In this document: one piece after another, positions 32,756 through 44,110 of the stretch
How the letters are laid out: each line of letters begins with the position of its first letter
Numbering within the stretch: the stretch's first letter is position 1
NCBI GenBank assembly: GCA_031772625.1
Contig: CM062810.1
Coordinates: 450,306,014 to 450,370,013, forward strand
DNA from: Pinus tabuliformis
Taxonomy: Eukaryota > Streptophyta > Pinopsida > Pinales > Pinaceae
Length of the DNA: 64,000 bases
Direction of reading: 5' to 3'
The notes under the pieces: model-generated
What the model was told of the DNA's origin: nothing
The model's input: only the letters and a program-made list of their open reading frames with translations
The model's database searches: none
Translations under genes and position numbers: made by a program

Positions 32756-34799
32756 GATAAATAAAAAATTATAAAATTACCAAATACATCAAAATGTTCC
32801 TTGCATTGTGACATTAAATGTGAAGATGGATTTCATTTACATTTTTTAAAGATTTTTGACAATATTCAATAATTGCAATGGTTTCAAAAACAACACCTAC
32901 GTCATAAATAAAAAATAACATTAAACTAAACATATTTAAATCCACATAACAAAGAAAAAGTGAAACATATATTTTCAATTTTCATCTTGTAGTCCTAATA
33001 GAGTATGAGAGATCAAATGTTACTCTTATTATGTCACTGCTTACACAGTGACATCTATGATTGGTTCGAAGCTATTAATTTTTACGCACTAGCACAATTT
33101 TTCAAATCTCCATTGTTAACATTAGGATTTTGGCTGAAATTTTTGTGTGATGTTAGTGCGTCACTGCATACCTGGCTTTGGAATTTGAGGGTCAACATCA
33201 TCCTACCATTCAATGTAGCTCGGATTTCATAGTGTAGGTACAGGGAAGGGCGATCCTTCATACAAATGGGATTTAACTTAGACTGCTTTGAGCTCTAGTG
33301 GTGTTAATTTCGTTTTAAGAGTGTTGATGGAGAATTTATTATTATGGTTGATGAATCATCAAGAAGCAGATTTAGCTATTTTTGTTGTTCAAAGTGGTTG
33401 TTTTATTTTTTTCTTGGTGTTGTGGCACTCATTGAGGCTGGATTTGTTGTTTCTTACTTTACTTCTTGTTGTCAGGTTTTCCTTGTTACTAGGTGAGTTT
33501 TTTTTTTGCTTCGGTGGGTGCGAGTAGTAAGATTTTTGTGTGGAATGCTGAAGTTGTTCGACTATGTGGAAGGATGTAGGTTTTCCAACCTCCTTGACGA
33601 TGATTTGACAGGTGAATGTATGAACATTATTTTCTGGTTTAATGGTTATGGTGCATAATTTGGAGTTCTAATGGTTCATTGTTTCATAGAATTTGCAGGT
33701 GAGGCTTTAGAATTTAAATCATAAGAGTTGTTTGAGTAAGTGGATTGTTGGATTCTAGTAATGGAAACCTAGTAAGTTTTTGAGTTCTCTTTGTCAGCAA
33801 ACTCTGGTTTAATAGGTCAAAAGTGTTAAATACATTTCTGGCTCAAGTTTTGATGGTTTGGATGAAATGTTGTACGAATAAACCAGTATTGACTAACCAA
33901 AGCTAGGTCGTAGGTCGGCCCATCTTTGCATTTGCGGAAGTCATGTGGGCAAGGTGTCGAACATGATTCAATATTTTCTAGTTTTAAATTGTCTGTTGAC
34001 CCCGATTCCATGATTTGCTATACCGATTATGACGAAGATTTCCCAAAATTTACTCTAAAACATGCGAAGTCGGGATTATAGGGATATTTACATTTTCAGA
34101 AGGCTCATGAGCAAGGTGGTGGCTCCAACTACACATCGTGTTGTTTTAGATAGTCGGGGGGTTGGAATTCTATTGGCATAAATGACTAGCTCGAGAAGAA
34201 TATAAGTCTGACCTCAATCGGGTGTGACACTTTGCTATGTATAAATTTGACGCATGTTTTCGTTTTAACATACTCGTGTATGGGAGTTTTTTCATATGCT
34301 TTTTACGTTCTAGACTCATGTATGCGAGTTTTATAGTGACATTTGTCTCTATTTCATTTTTTTTGTTTTCTTTGGAGTTAAAGGAAACCCTAGTTGAGGT
34401 CGGGACCGACTTTGTGGTCAGGAAGTCGGCTTCTCTTTGAAGAAGAATCATAAGGAAAAGGTTGAGCTCTGAGCCAACTTGGCAAAGGCCGAGGTTCAAG
34501 CAGTCTTGAAGTTGCAACTGATGTTTAAGTTTGTTGTTTTCGGCTTTTGTAATTTATGAACCATATTCAGATTTTTTTATTCTTTAGATGAGGGTTGGCG
34601 AGTCAGTATCTTTTTATCATTTTAATCCTTATTTTATTTTACTTTGTAAGTATTTTTTGGATTTGTTATCTTAAACTTTTAAATAGGAAGAATACCAATC
34701 TTTCTATAAAATTGTTTTAAATAAATGTCTTATAAAAATATATTTTTTTGAATTTATATCTTTGTTGATAGAAGAATAGGGTATTTTAAATTACATTTA
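32756..34799. other. No gene seen
   Basis: AT-rich with a few short chance frames, none resembling a protein. From about 33.9 kb, GGTCGG-type words (GTAGGTCGG, GAGGTCGGGACCGAC) foreshadow the repeat array that starts near 34.8 kb, so part of this may be an older array edge. Confidence 0.4.
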
Positions 34800-35274
34800 T
34801 TAAATAATATTTTACGTAAAAAAAATTAATAATAATAAATTATAGACACATGTTAGTTTTCTAGGGCTTCGTAGAAGCAAGTCGGAGCGTGTGTTGAGTA
34901 TGAGGTTGGAGCTGGTTGTTGTAAACATGCGTAACTATATACATATATTTATTTTGTGTCTCCTACAGAAAGCAAAATGGACGTCAGCCCCCACTATAAG
35001 ATCAGAGGTCGGCATTGTTGTTTGAATGGCCTCTCTAAACACTCCTCAGTACTGACACTCCCCAGCCAATTCGGCTTAGAATCTAGGTTCACTACTATTA
35101 TTATTATGATTTCTTATAAACAACTTAAATGAGCTCTATGATGAAGTTTATCATGAGTTGATATGTTATAAATTAATTGTTAAATGTCTTATAAAAATAA
35201 TTTGTTGAATTTATCTCTTTATTGATAAAAGAATAAAGTATTTTAAATTACATTTATTAAATAATATGTTATGT
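34800..35274 (+). repeat. GTCGG-rich tandem repeat array, part left of LINE-3
   Basis: One unit with the marks seen again at 42.4-44.1 kb: AATAATAAATTATAGACACAT, GTAGAAGCAAGTCGGAG, TAACTATATACATATATTTA, GGTCGGCATTGT, ATGGCCTCTCTAAACACTCC and CCCAGCCAATTCGGC. It ends ATATGTTATGT, the LINE-3 target duplication. Confidence 0.8.
35264..35274 (+). repeat. LINE-3 target site duplication (left)
   Basis: ATATGTTATGT, repeated at 42415-42425. Joining the two flanks restores the repeat unit seen intact at 43291-43310. Confidence 0.85.
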
Positions 35275-35418
35275 TTGCAAGCTCTAATATTGTAAAATAA
35301 ATGTTGCTTTCAAACTGATATCTGCGTGCGCTCTCCCCATGAGCTCCTCCCTGGTGCACCTCGAGGGCCTCTGTTATCTTGAGCTTCAAGCAGACCAGAG
35401 CAGCCTCTTGCCGTGATC

Positions 35419-36743
35419 ATGGAACCATCAGATCCACCGAAGATTGGAGATCCTACTCCAGGAAAACAAACCTCTGAGAAAGATGAAAATGCAGATGCAT
35501 TTGCATCTCTGATCTCATCCGTTGGCCCTCCAAAATTCATACCTTCAATATCCAATTTTGTGAAGAAAATCGAAGACATCCCATAGATCTCTCTACCTTC
35601 GTCTCTTCCCCGTCAGGCGACGCTGTCTTTGTCAGAAAGGGGCTTGGTAGGCCAGTTTACAGGACTTTGGCCCTCACCTCGTTCGGTTCAGAAATGGGTT
35701 GAAAGGAACTAGTCCTCTTCAATAAACAGAAAAATCTCCATAAGGTTCTGTGGAAGAGGGTATTACACCTTTCATTTCGAAACAAAGGAAGATCGAGACT
35801 TAATCTTCAGAAACAACCCATACTTCATGGACATGTGAGGCCTGTACTTAAATAGATGGACCCCCAACTTCGATCCTGAAATGGATGTTCCTAGTGCAGT
35901 GCTGGTTTGGGTAAGACTCCCTCATCTTCCTCTACATTGCTGGGGTGATGAATCTGTCAGGGCCATCGGGAATGCAGTGGGGAAGTATATTGATAGATGC
36001 GAACCAAAAGAGAACATGCATGCATGTGCGAGGATATGTGTCGAAGTGGATCTAGGGAAGGGATTACCAGAGGTAGTAAAGATCAAAGTAGATCAATGGA
36101 CACACATACAACAGCTGGACTATGAGAAGATACCATTTAAATGCAAGGTATGTCATGAATATGGTCATTTTGCAAATAGATGTCCAAAAAAACAAGAAAG
36201 TGAAAATTTAGAAGAGTTTGAAGCAAAATGGGAACAAGTTAAAAATAAAAATAGGCAAACAAACAACCCATCTCCTCCTCAAGCCATCTCTAGGCTCCTC
36301 TTCCCCGCTCTGATCCTTCTCCATCATCCCCACCCTCAGCTAGTCCTCCCCTAATCTCCTAATATTTCATCAATCCCAACCCCTTTGGACCTCTTGATGA
36401 TCCTCCAATTCCTCCCTCATCCCACCCCTCCTCCCCTCATATTTCTCCTTCCCATATCCTCACCCCCTTCATTCCTATTATCCCTCACAACCCTCCTCCC
36501 CCGTCAGTTGATAGAATTCTGACAAGAAAACAATCAAAGGAATCTCTTCAAAGCTTAGATCACCAAAAGAATGCAGGAATAAAATCTAACAAAGAACTTA
36601 GATATGAAGTGGCAACAAAAGGGATGGATTTAGGAACGCAGCATCCCATGGACTCCTTTTTTGGGAAAAGCTCCGGAAACAATGAGAAAAACCAAAATCA
36701 TCAAATAGGGAAACGACCCTCTACCCATCAACTAAATAAATAA
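35419..36743 (+). pseudogene. LINE-3 ORF1: DUF4283/zinc-knuckle protein
   Basis: It starts MEPSDPPKIGDPTPGKQTSE. The DUF4283 domain follows (SERGLVGQFTGLWPSPRSVQ, DRDLIFRNNPYFMD, LNRWTPNFDPEMDVPSAVLV, VRLPHLPLHCWGDESVRAIG). The zinc knuckle CKVCHEYGHFANRC is intact at about 36147-36188. Stops at about 35584, 35710 and 35837 and a frame change in the Pro-rich tail (after 36354) break it. The last frame ends GKRPSTHQLNK with a TAA (36741-36743) that shares its final A with the ORF2 ATG, a stop/start overlap. The expected role is RNA binding. Confidence 0.87.
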
Positions 36744-39700
36744 TGATTGTGGTCTCTTGGAATTGTCATGGTATGGGGACACCTTTTAAAGTAAATGCAG
36801 CAAAAGATATTATAGTAAAGGAAATTCCAGATATTCTAATGCTTCTGGAGACCAAAACTAGTTTCCAAGACTCAGAAAAAATGATCAAAAATCTAAAAAA
36901 TTATGAGGGAACAACTCAACAAGTTATAGGGGAATCAGGGGGAATTTTCACATTATGGAGAAAAGGGAAATGGGAGTTGCTAAAGCAAAAAAAGGAACAA
37001 CACTGGATTAGAATAGACCTAAAAGAGACAACCACCAATGAGCAATTCTGCATTGTCAACATATATGCTCCCAACCACTTCAAGGAAAAAGAACAATGCT
37101 GGAATACGGTTCAAGAGACCTTAAATGATACTCAAAACAGAAAAATAATTTTGGGAGGGAACCTTAATCTTGTCCTTAATGTAGAGGAGAAATTTGGAGG
37201 GGTTTACCATTCATACCCTTGAAGGGATGCCATTAAAAACATTATGGAAAAAAACAATCTAATAGACATCCCTCCCAACAATGGTAAGTATAAGTGGAAC
37301 AACAAAAGGGTAGGAAGCAACAATATAAAGGAAAGATTAGATCATATTTTGGTTCAGTACAGCATCGTCTCCAACTACAATTCAGCAAGATAAAAAATCA
37401 TTCACACAACAACATCAGATCACAAGCCATTGGGAATTATTATGGGGCTGATGGAAAATCAAGGCCCAATACCTTTCAGATACTGCCCAATATGGAACAG
37501 CAATGAAGAATTCAAAAATCTAATTGCGGAAGTGTGGTCTCAAAAAGTCACAGGGTCCCCCTATTATGTGTGGGAAACCAAGTTAAAAAACTTGAGAAAG
37601 GAACTGAAAATATGGGCCATAGAAAACAAAAAGAAAACAAAGAAAGGAAAGGTTGAGCTATTAAAAAAAATGGAGAAACTTCAAGAGGCAAAAGAAAACA
37701 AGGAGGAGACCAAAGAGGACAATCTTCAGGAAAAGGCCCTCTTTTGGGAAATATACAATGAAAACCGCAAAGAAGAGGAAGTGGTGAGACTAAAGTCAAG
37801 AAGCCTTTGGTTAAAAGTGGGGGATAAAAACACAAGCTTTTTCATAATACTATGAAAATCAGAAGAGTCAGAAGTCAGATCGACAAAATCCAAATAGAGG
37901 GACATGAAATTAGAGGACCTGCTGAATTAAAAAAAGAAGCTCATAAACATTTTAAAAACCTCCTAACAGCAAATGGAGAAAGAGGAGACTACGAAACCTT
38001 TTTTCAGCATGTGCCAAACAAGATAAGTGTTGAATAAAATTTAGAAATTATGAAAGAAATTGCAAAAGAAGAAATCAAGGTAGCTAGTTAGGGCCTCCAT
38101 CCAGATAAAGCACTGGTCCGGATGGATTCACAATTTCTTTTTACAAGCAGCACTGGCAGATAATAAAAAATGATTTAGTAAGAATTATAAGGAATGTGTT
38201 TATTAAAAAAATATGGGAGGTTTTACTAAATCCTCCTATCTGGCTTTAATTCCAAAGGATGTTAGGCCTTCCACTTTTAACAGATTCTGACCTAATTCAT
38301 TGTGCAACTCTTCTTAAAAAATAATAACGAAGATCATAGCCAACCAAATAAAGAAAGTTCTCCCTGATATTTTCTCAGAAAACCAAGGAGGATTTGTTCC
38401 AAATAGACATATTATAGACAATATTCTGGTGGTCCGGGAAGCTCTACACTCAAGAATGCTGAAAAAAGAACATGGAATCATCATAAAATTGGATATGGCT
38501 AATGCCTTTGACTATGTAAGTCTTCCTTATCTCACTTTCATCTTAAAGAAATTTGGTTTCTCAAATTAAATCATTGAGGTAATCAGTGCCTGCATTATGG
38601 GACCATGGATAGCCCCGTTGATAAACGGAAGACTGAATGATTTCTTTCAAATTTCCAGAGGGTTGAGACAGCGCTATCCTCTTTCACCTTTCTTACATAT
38701 AATAATGGCAGACTCATTAAGTAGAGCTCTAGAAAAGAGTAGGAGAGAAAGAACACTAACTAGTTTGCACATTTCACATGGGGTAAGAAGCAATAATCAT
38801 TCCTTGTTCTCAGATGACACATTATTGATGGGTGGAGCCTCATGCATTATTGTCCAAAGATTCAAAAATTTCCTAGATAACTTCAAGGAGGTTTCAGGTG
38901 GTCTCTTAAACGATGCAAAAATGTAGAATATATGGTTGGAATGCTCCCTCCTACACCATGCAAAGAATATCTCAGATCCTTGAGATACCCATATAGGCAA
39001 ATTGGAATCACTTCTTCTACCTAGGACTACCCATATCTAAAGAAAATATAAAGGCTAAGTTATGGAACACACAAACTAAAAAGATGAAGGAAAAAATCCA
39101 TAGTTGGGTAGTGTTGTGGTTGAACATTGCGGCCAGGGTGACCCTAATCAAAGCCATGCTCACTGCGTTGTCAATTTACCAATATTTCACTATACTGGCT
39201 CTGGCCAGCATCCACAAACAAATGGAATTAATAATCAGAGGTTTTTTGTGGCAGGGAGGGAAAAAGGAGACCAAAAAGTTTAGCTTGGTAAAATGGGAAC
39301 AAATAATTTTGCCTTATGAGAAGGGAGGCTTATCCATAAGGTTGCCTGGAATGATGAATGCTGCAATAGGGGCCAAAATTATATGGAGAATGATAACCAG
39401 AAAGGATAGCTAGTGGAAACAAACTTTGGCTTTAAAATATATGAACCATCAAAGAACCCACTTTCTGGATGAAAATATCCCAATAAGGCCATGCTCACAA
39501 GTATGGAAACTAGTCAAAAGAATGTTACCTACTATCACCAAGTACACTTCGAAGATGCCCTAAAATGGAAAAAGTATCAAGTTATGGGGAGACAGAATCA
39601 TGGGGAAAGAGCCTTTATCAACCTACCCAGGTATCCATGAGATAATAGAATGGATGCAAGCTAAGGGGCTAACCTCCCTTGCATTCTATCTCTCGATGGG

Positions 39701-40981
39701 AAAACAGAAATTGGCATGATTGGCACATTCCAAATCTGCCTCCAAATTTAAACCAATGGGATCTCTTAGTCCTCCACCTCAAAGGATCAACCCCAAAAAA
39801 TATGGAAGATGAAGACACATTCATCTTGAATCCTAGTGGGGGTGCCTACTCAGTCAAGTCTGGATATAACTCTCTCCAAGCGCAGTAAGATGAACAATAT
39901 TGGCCCCCCTTGGAAATCTATATGGAAGACAAAAAGCCTCCCCAAAGTTAAAATTTTTAGTTCGAATCTCCTAAAAGGAAGAATTATTATTGTTGATAAC
40001 CTTAAAAGAAAGGGATTCTCTGGCCTATCAAGGTGCTCAATGTGCCTAAATGAAGAAGAATCCATCCAACATGTCTTCTTGGATTGTCCATTTACTAGAG
40101 AGTGTTGGAAGCAACTTACTAGTCCGCTAGAAATGGAGCTCAACTTCTCCATAACCTTTAATGACTTCTTTACTGAATGGAAAAAAATATCCTTACTCAT
40201 TGAAGAACAAGAAAACCATCAAAAGGTTTTGGGAAAGTGTCTCGTCATTTCTCTACTGGCAGATTTGGCTCTCAAGAAATAAAATCATCTTCATTGACCA
40301 AACCCCAAAGATTGGAAGAGTTCTATCAAAAACTTGGGGACTCACTTCAAAATTTCTAAGCATGAAAGATTTAAAAGCAATAGATAGTAGCAGCCTCCAG
40401 CAAGAAGAAAGAAACTGGATCAGCCAAGCAACTATCAGAATTAAATGGAATATCAGTCCCAATGTTAGACCTCCAACTCAAAACTAGAAAATTAGATTAA
40501 ATAAGGAAGAATTTTCAACATGGAAAGGAAATTTGAATAGGAATTGTCTCTTCTTCGATGGTGCCTCCAAAAACAATCTGGGTAGAGCTGGAGTAGGAGG
40601 GATCCTCCTCGAACCAGGGGGGATAATCCAGTCACATATGGGTGGGCGTTGGGGGAAACCTCTAACAATAAGGCAGAGGCTTATGGCCTGCTAATGGGAA
40701 CCAAGATACTAAAAAAAAGAAAATCAGAGACCCTATTATAATGGGAGATTCAACAATCATAATTGAAGCCATGATCAATACAAGAAACCCTCCAAATGCT
40801 GCCATGCATCAAATCCTCAAAATAATAAGGAAAAATATGGAAGACCTGGGAAATTGTCACTTTTAAACATATCTTGCTAGAAAACAACAGTTTCGATGAA
40901 CACCATGCAAATTTGGCAGTAGCCAAGTCTGAAGAGGAAACAAGAGTTGTTGAGGATGTGTTCCTCACACCTATTCCTTAG
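36743..40981 (+). pseudogene. LINE-3 ORF2: endonuclease, reverse transcriptase, RNase H, broken
   Basis: It starts MIVVSWNCHGMGTPFKVNAA. The endonuclease has LETK and SDHKPL, but GGDFN has become GGNLN (near 37155), removing a catalytic Asp. The reverse transcriptase is split over frames: a DKAxxPDGFT-like start near 38110 with a one-base defect, NQGGFVPNRHIIDNILVVRE, IIKLDMANAFDYV, GLRQRYPLSPFLHIIMADSL and the catalytic LFSDDTLLMG with both Asp (38810-38830). The zf-RVT region is intact in wording (CSMCLNEEESIQHVFLDCPF, 40040-40095). RNase H starts FFDGASKNNLGRAGVGG near 40545 but is full of stops. The last recognisable residues are FLTPIP before TAG at 40979. It is non-functional. Confidence 0.88.
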
Positions 40982-41221
40982 TCCTATTGTCCCTGTATGA
41001 AAATCATGTCAAAAATCTATTCATTCTATTATGTTTCGTGGTGCAATACAAAAGTGATCTGCAGTACCCATACATATCTCTGTAGTGATTTATTTTTTAT
41101 TGACAAAGCATGGAGGTCTCTTGACTCCACACAAATTTCACTGCGCATTTTTTGCCACTCCACCAACTCTAAGATTTTCAATATGCCTCCAAACTAGCTC
41201 CCCCAAGTAAGCATTTCTTCT

Positions 41222-42139
41222 ATGCTGACTTGGTCTTTTTCTGCTCCCCCCTCTCCTTTATATTTCGGGCCTCCCTCTCCTTTATTCACTCCTCGATCAT
41301 CCCCTGTTCATCTCTCTTCCCAGCGAGCTCCTTGTTTCTCTGTTGTCCCCTCCATTCTTCTCAGCCTATGTTCCACCCTTCTCCTCCTTCCTTCGGTCCT
41401 CTCAGGCATTCTTGCTCCCCCTCTATACGATCCCAAGCCTACTCCAAGATCACAACCTATGGATTGTTGCTATCCTCATGCACACAATCCTCTTGTAATC
41501 TTCTCATCATCGCTCTGCTCTCCCTTTGGCTTTATGCACCTTTCTGCTCTCTCCTCTAGCATCTCTATTATCCCCTCCTTTTCCATTGTCTATGTTGTAA
41601 GGCTTGATCTCTTCTACTTTCTATTTCAAATCAAGCCAACAGTTTGGTACTTTATCCAAGGGAAGTTGGAACTTCGTCCATACAACAAGAAGGATCATAG
41701 GCATCACTCTAACAAGCTCAGGGGAACAACAGTAGGGCCTTCATCTAGCAGAGATACCAGGAAGAACCAACACACCACAGAGGATCATATCTCATATCAA
41801 AGGACAGCAGAAGACCGCTCAACAATGGACTTAAATCCAGTAGATCGAGCTTCCCAAAATGAGAAATGCGCTACATGCAGAGCTAACAAATTCATGATCG
41901 TCAAGATAAGAGAGACAATTCAAGACTTGAAGGTTCAAATGAGGTCTGAAAATTGTGCTTTGAAGAGACAATTGGAGAGTCAGAAGGCTGAAATAGACTC
42001 CCTCACCAACAAGTGCACTCACCTTGAGGAGACAATCAGCTACCTCAAAAACATTACTCTGAATCAGGAGGGAGAAAACTCAAACTACCAGAGCAGTAAA
42101 CAGAGATCTCAGCAAGATCAATCTGTAAACAAATATTAA
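41222..42139 (+). CDS. LINE-3 ORF3: open 305-residue frame, coiled-coil C-terminus
   Basis: An uninterrupted frame 240 bases after ORF2 and before the LINE 3' end. The first half is encoded by a C/T-rich tract and is Ser/Pro-rich with hydrophobic runs (PSILLSLCSTLLLLPSVLSG); it may be translated spacer, with the true protein starting later. The second half is basic, then has a CX2C motif (NEKCATCRANKF) and a long predicted coiled coil (IRETIQDLKVQMRSENCALK, RQLESQKAEIDSLTNKCTHL, EETISYLKN). It has stayed open although ORF1 and ORF2 decayed. Size and place match the LINE-1 frame at 20141-21052, and LINE-2 keeps a similar coiled coil. Oligomerisation of the LINE particle is a guess. I know no named domain for it. 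Confidence 0.55.
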   Translation: MLTWSFSAPPSPLYFGPPSPLFTPRSSPVHLSSQRAPCFSVVPSILLSLCSTLLLLPSVLSGILAPPLYDPKPTPRSQPMDCCYPHAHNPLVIFSSSLCSPFGFMHLSALSSSISIIPSFSIVYVVRLDLFYFLFQIKPTVWYFIQGKLELRPYNKKDHRHHSNKLRGTTVGPSSSRDTRKNQHTTEDHISYQRTAEDRSTMDLNPVDRASQNEKCATCRANKFMIVKIRETIQDLKVQMRSENCALKRQLESQKAEIDSLTNKCTHLEETISYLKNITLNQEGENSNYQSSKQRSQQDQSVNKY

Positions 42140-42414
42140 ATTGCCCCATAAGTGTTTTTGAAGTCTCTTAGTTTCTGAAAGTTATGTTATGTAAGTGTAT
42201 TTTCTTGCTTTCTCAGTTTGTAAGGCAGTATGCTAGAAATGTAGTTGGAATCTCTGGAATTTTTGGATTCATGTCTAAAGGATCCTAGGACTGCGTTCCC
42301 GACCTTCTCTCCTTCAGCATGACTCTTTCCAACCCCATATGTATCAGGAGCTTGCTCCTCTCTCTTTTTTGGAATATATAAAACCATAACCGATCTTGTA
42401 AAAAACAAAAAAAT

Positions 42415-42425
42415 ATATGTTATGT
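42415..42425 (+). repeat. LINE-3 target site duplication (right)
   Basis: ATATGTTATGT directly after the A-rich tail. Confidence 0.85.
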
Positions 42426-44110
42426 GGAAAAAACAAAATAATACACTATAGACACGTATGTTTGTTTTGTGGGCCTTTGTATAAGAAAGTCAGATGTTGG
42501 GCTGACTATGAGGTTACGCTTAACTATATGCAACTATTTCTATTGTATCTCCTACTAAAAGCAAGTCAGAGGTCAGTCTCGACTATGAGATCAAAGGTCG
42601 GCATTGTGGTTTCGATGGTCTCTCTAGACACTCCTGAGTATTGACATTCCCCAGCCAATTCAGCTCCAACTTCAATATTTTATTTTTTTCTTTAGAGAAT
42701 GGGATGACTCATTCCTATCTTTTAAACATTACATCTTTTCAGTATAATTTATTCAATTCATGTTTTTATTGATAAAAAAAATTGTTTTAAATTAATTTTA
42801 TCAAATAATATGTATATGAAAAAAACAAAATATGAAATTATAAAGAGGCCAATTATACATATATGTTTCTTTTGTGGACCCTTCTAGAAGAAAGTCGATG
42901 GTCTGGTTGGCTATGAGATCGAAGGTCAACATTGTGTTTTGGACGGCGCTATGACATTCCGTCACCAATTGGCCTCCTTGTAAACATGCCTAACTATGTT
43001 TACATATTTCTTTTGTGGTCCCTACTAAAAGCAAGTCGAAAGACGGGTCCGACTATGAGGTCGGAATTGGACTTGTGGTTTGAATGGTCTCTCTGGACAC
43101 TCTCAACTATTGACAGTCCCTGGCCAAATTAGCTCTATCTACAATACTACATGGAAGCATCGTGAGTCTTTTTTGTTCTAAATTTGAAAATTATTTATTT
43201 AAATTAAAATTTTAAAGGATTCTAAAATATTAAGTATGTATATATATATATATATATATAAATAGTTTTATCAATTTATATTTAAATAATATGTTGTGTG
43301 AAAAAACAAAATAATAAATCATAGACATGTATGTTTGTTTTGTGGGCCTTTGTAGAAGCAAGTCGAAGGTCGGTCTGACTATGAGTTTACACATAACTAT
43401 ATGCACATATTTATTTTGTGGCTTGTATTGAAAGCAAGTCGGATGTTGGTCCTGACTATGAGATTGGAGATCGGCATTGTGGTTTGAATGGTCTCTCTAG
43501 ACACTGTCGACTACTGACACTCGGCCAATTCGGCTATAGCTTCAATATTTCATTTTCTTCTTTAGAGAATGGGATAACGAGTTCGCATCTTTTAAAATTT
43601 TGATCTTATAAGTATAATTTATTCAATTTATGTTTAAAAATAATAAAAATAAAAATTATTTTAAATTAATCTTATCAAATAATATGAAATGATAAGTTAT
43701 AAAGAAGCCAATTTTAGATATATGTTTCTTTTGTGGGCCCTGCCACAAGAAAGTCGGTGGTCAGGTTGGCTATGAGATCGGAGGTCGACATTGTGTTTTG
43801 GATGGTGCTATGACATTTCGTGACCAATTGGCATCCTTGTAAACACGCCCAACTATATGTACATATTTTTTTGCAGTTCCTACTGAAAGCAAATGGAAAG
43901 GAGGGTTCGACTATGAGGTCGAAAGTCAGATTTGTCATTTGAATGGTCTCTCTAGACACTCTCGACTACTGACAATCCCTGACCAAATCGGCTCCATCTA
44001 CAATACCTCATGGTAGCATCCTAAATCAATTTTGTTTTAAGTTTGGAAATTATTTATTTAAAATACAATTTTAGAGAATATATATATATATATATATATA
44101 ATACAGTTAT
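42415..44110 (+). repeat. GTCGG-rich array with 860-875 bp higher-order period
   Basis: Four half-units alternate as B-C-B-C. The B type starts GAAAAAACAAAATAATA at 42427 and 43301 (offset 874). The C type starts ATAAAGAGGCCA/ATAAAGAAGCCA at 42840 and 43699 (offset 859). Each half contains GTTTCTTTTGTGG or GTTTGTTTTGTGG, AGAAAGTCGG-type and GACTATGAG words. The C halves end in long TA runs (43239-43262 and 44079-44101). Small frames within the units are not convincing proteins. Confidence 0.85.

Larger units (their letters stand above)
35275..42414 (+). mobile_element. LINE-3: full-length, decayed plant L1 retrotransposon in a tandem array
   Basis: A 7.1-kb element with an 11-bp target duplication and an A-rich 3' end (TTGTAAAAAACAAAAAAAT). 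It has a short leader, ORF1, ORF2, a pyrimidine-rich spacer and an open third ORF. Several stops and frameshifts in ORF1 and ORF2 make it inactive. Its 5' end is complete, judging from the exact target duplication and ORF1 starting 145 bases in. Confidence 0.9.

Noticed and set aside
25240..32780. Possible LINE-2 target duplication from A/T-rich words around 25260 and 32756
   Set aside because: Only A/T-rich partial matches, no convincing shared word of 8 or more bases with sequence complexity.
33005..33527. Two short frames as host gene exons
   Set aside because: No recognisable protein, no splice consistency; treated as chance frames.
42415..44110. CRISPR-like or regulatory meaning of the regularly repeated units
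   Set aside because: Units are hundreds of bases long, diverged, in a plant-type genome; they are ordinary tandem repeats.
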